Origin: DAOTVD01 sp034437075
GTDB lineage: Bacteria; Chloroflexota; Anaerolineae; Aggregatilineales; J027
Assembly: GCA_034437075.1 (NCBI GenBank)
Contig: DAOTVD010000457.1
Location: 1 to 7,460 of the forward strand
DNA: 7,460 nt
Direction of reading: 5' to 3'
Shown: positions 7,346 through 7,460 of the stretch, piece by piece
How positions within the stretch are numbered: the first letter of the stretch is position 1
Layout of the letters: every line of letters begins with the position of its first letter
Notes under the pieces: model-generated
Seen by the model: only the letters and a program-made list of their open reading frames with translations
Databases searched by the model: none
What the model was told of the DNA's origin: nothing
Program-made: the position numbers and the translations under genes

Positions 7346-7375
7346 TTGACCCACGCGGTATACTTGCTGTTTAGC
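7346..7375 (+). promoter_or_regulatory. Possible sigma-70-type promoter before the last gene
   Basis: TTGACC at 7346-7351 is a 5/6 match to a -35 box. A weak -10 candidate, TTTAGC (7370-7375), lies 18 bases later. A better -10-like hexamer, TATACT (7359-7364), is too close to that -35 and lacks a good one of its own. The position 18-47 bases before the next likely start supports a promoter; the exact elements are uncertain. Confidence 0.3.
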
Positions 7376-7392
7376 ATCCGACCCTGGCAAGA

Positions 7393-7460
7393 ATGACCAT
7401 CATGAAAGCAAATGACACTATGGCTCATCCGATCTTGCGTTTTTGGCATTACGCGCGCGG
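7393..7460 (+). CDS. Probable start of a + strand gene cut by the window edge, product unknown
   Basis: From ATG 7393 the frame is open to the end of the window. In-frame ATG codons at 7402 and 7420 are alternative starts; the last would give MAHPILRFWHYAR. A weak purine stretch (GGCAAGA) precedes 7393, but it is too close for a good Shine-Dalgarno there and would suit 7402 better. A possible promoter lies upstream, and all neighbouring genes have the same orientation. Only about 22 residues are visible, so no family can be assigned, and a short open stretch by chance cannot be excluded. Confidence 0.35.
   Translation, partial: MTIMKANDTMAHPILRFWHYAR

Noticed and set aside
7261..7449. Minus-strand open frame of 62 codons crossing the prmA 3' end
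   Set aside because: It overlaps the conserved prmA terminus and has no ribosome binding site or recognisable family.
1..7460. CRISPR array, tRNA or rRNA genes, insertion sequences, phage genes
   Set aside because: No regularly spaced repeats, structural RNA signatures, transposase motifs or terminal inverted repeats were seen on either strand.

Overview
The window looks like a piece of a Chloroflexota (Chloroflexi) chromosome. It is GC-rich, every gene lies on the + strand, and its largest gene is a DUF2298 'YYY' membrane protein, a family known mainly from Chloroflexi and Archaea. The bacterial gene prmA rules out an archaeal source. No database search was possible, so the lineage is inferred from gene content.

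Layout: (1) The 3' part of a small four-helix membrane protein, possibly DUF6789-like, runs in from the left edge and ends at 439. (2) An 89-base gap holds a GC-rich hairpin and a weak -10-like hexamer. (3) A 999-residue polytopic DUF2298/YYY protein spans 529-3528. (4) After 30 bases comes a 775-residue GT-C-like membrane protein resembling the Agl23/TIGR03663 family (3559-5886). (5) After 49 bases, which carry a possible fragment of an interspersed repeat and a good Shine-Dalgarno, comes a 154-residue YdcZ-type DMT membrane protein (5936-6400). (6) Five bases later comes prmA, ribosomal protein L11 methyltransferase (6406-7326). (7) The last 134 bases hold a nine-C run, a possible promoter and the probable start of another + strand gene that leaves the window.

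How the genes may work together: the YYY and Agl23-like families are known to co-occur, often as neighbours, and both look like GT-C-fold membrane proteins. The reasonable inference is a poorly characterised envelope glycan or lipid-linked sugar machine made of two large partners. Two details stand out. The YYY protein carries an acidic, calcium-loop-like insert just before its conserved WW..SR..D / DIHPH region. The Agl23-like partner keeps two arginines but appears to have lost the family's DE and HGP signatures, suggesting a divergent or non-catalytic partner. The YdcZ protein and PrmA are probably co-transcribed with each other and need not share that function.

No rRNA, tRNA, CRISPR array, insertion sequence or phage gene was seen. 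Apart from the edge genes, the reading frames are intact.
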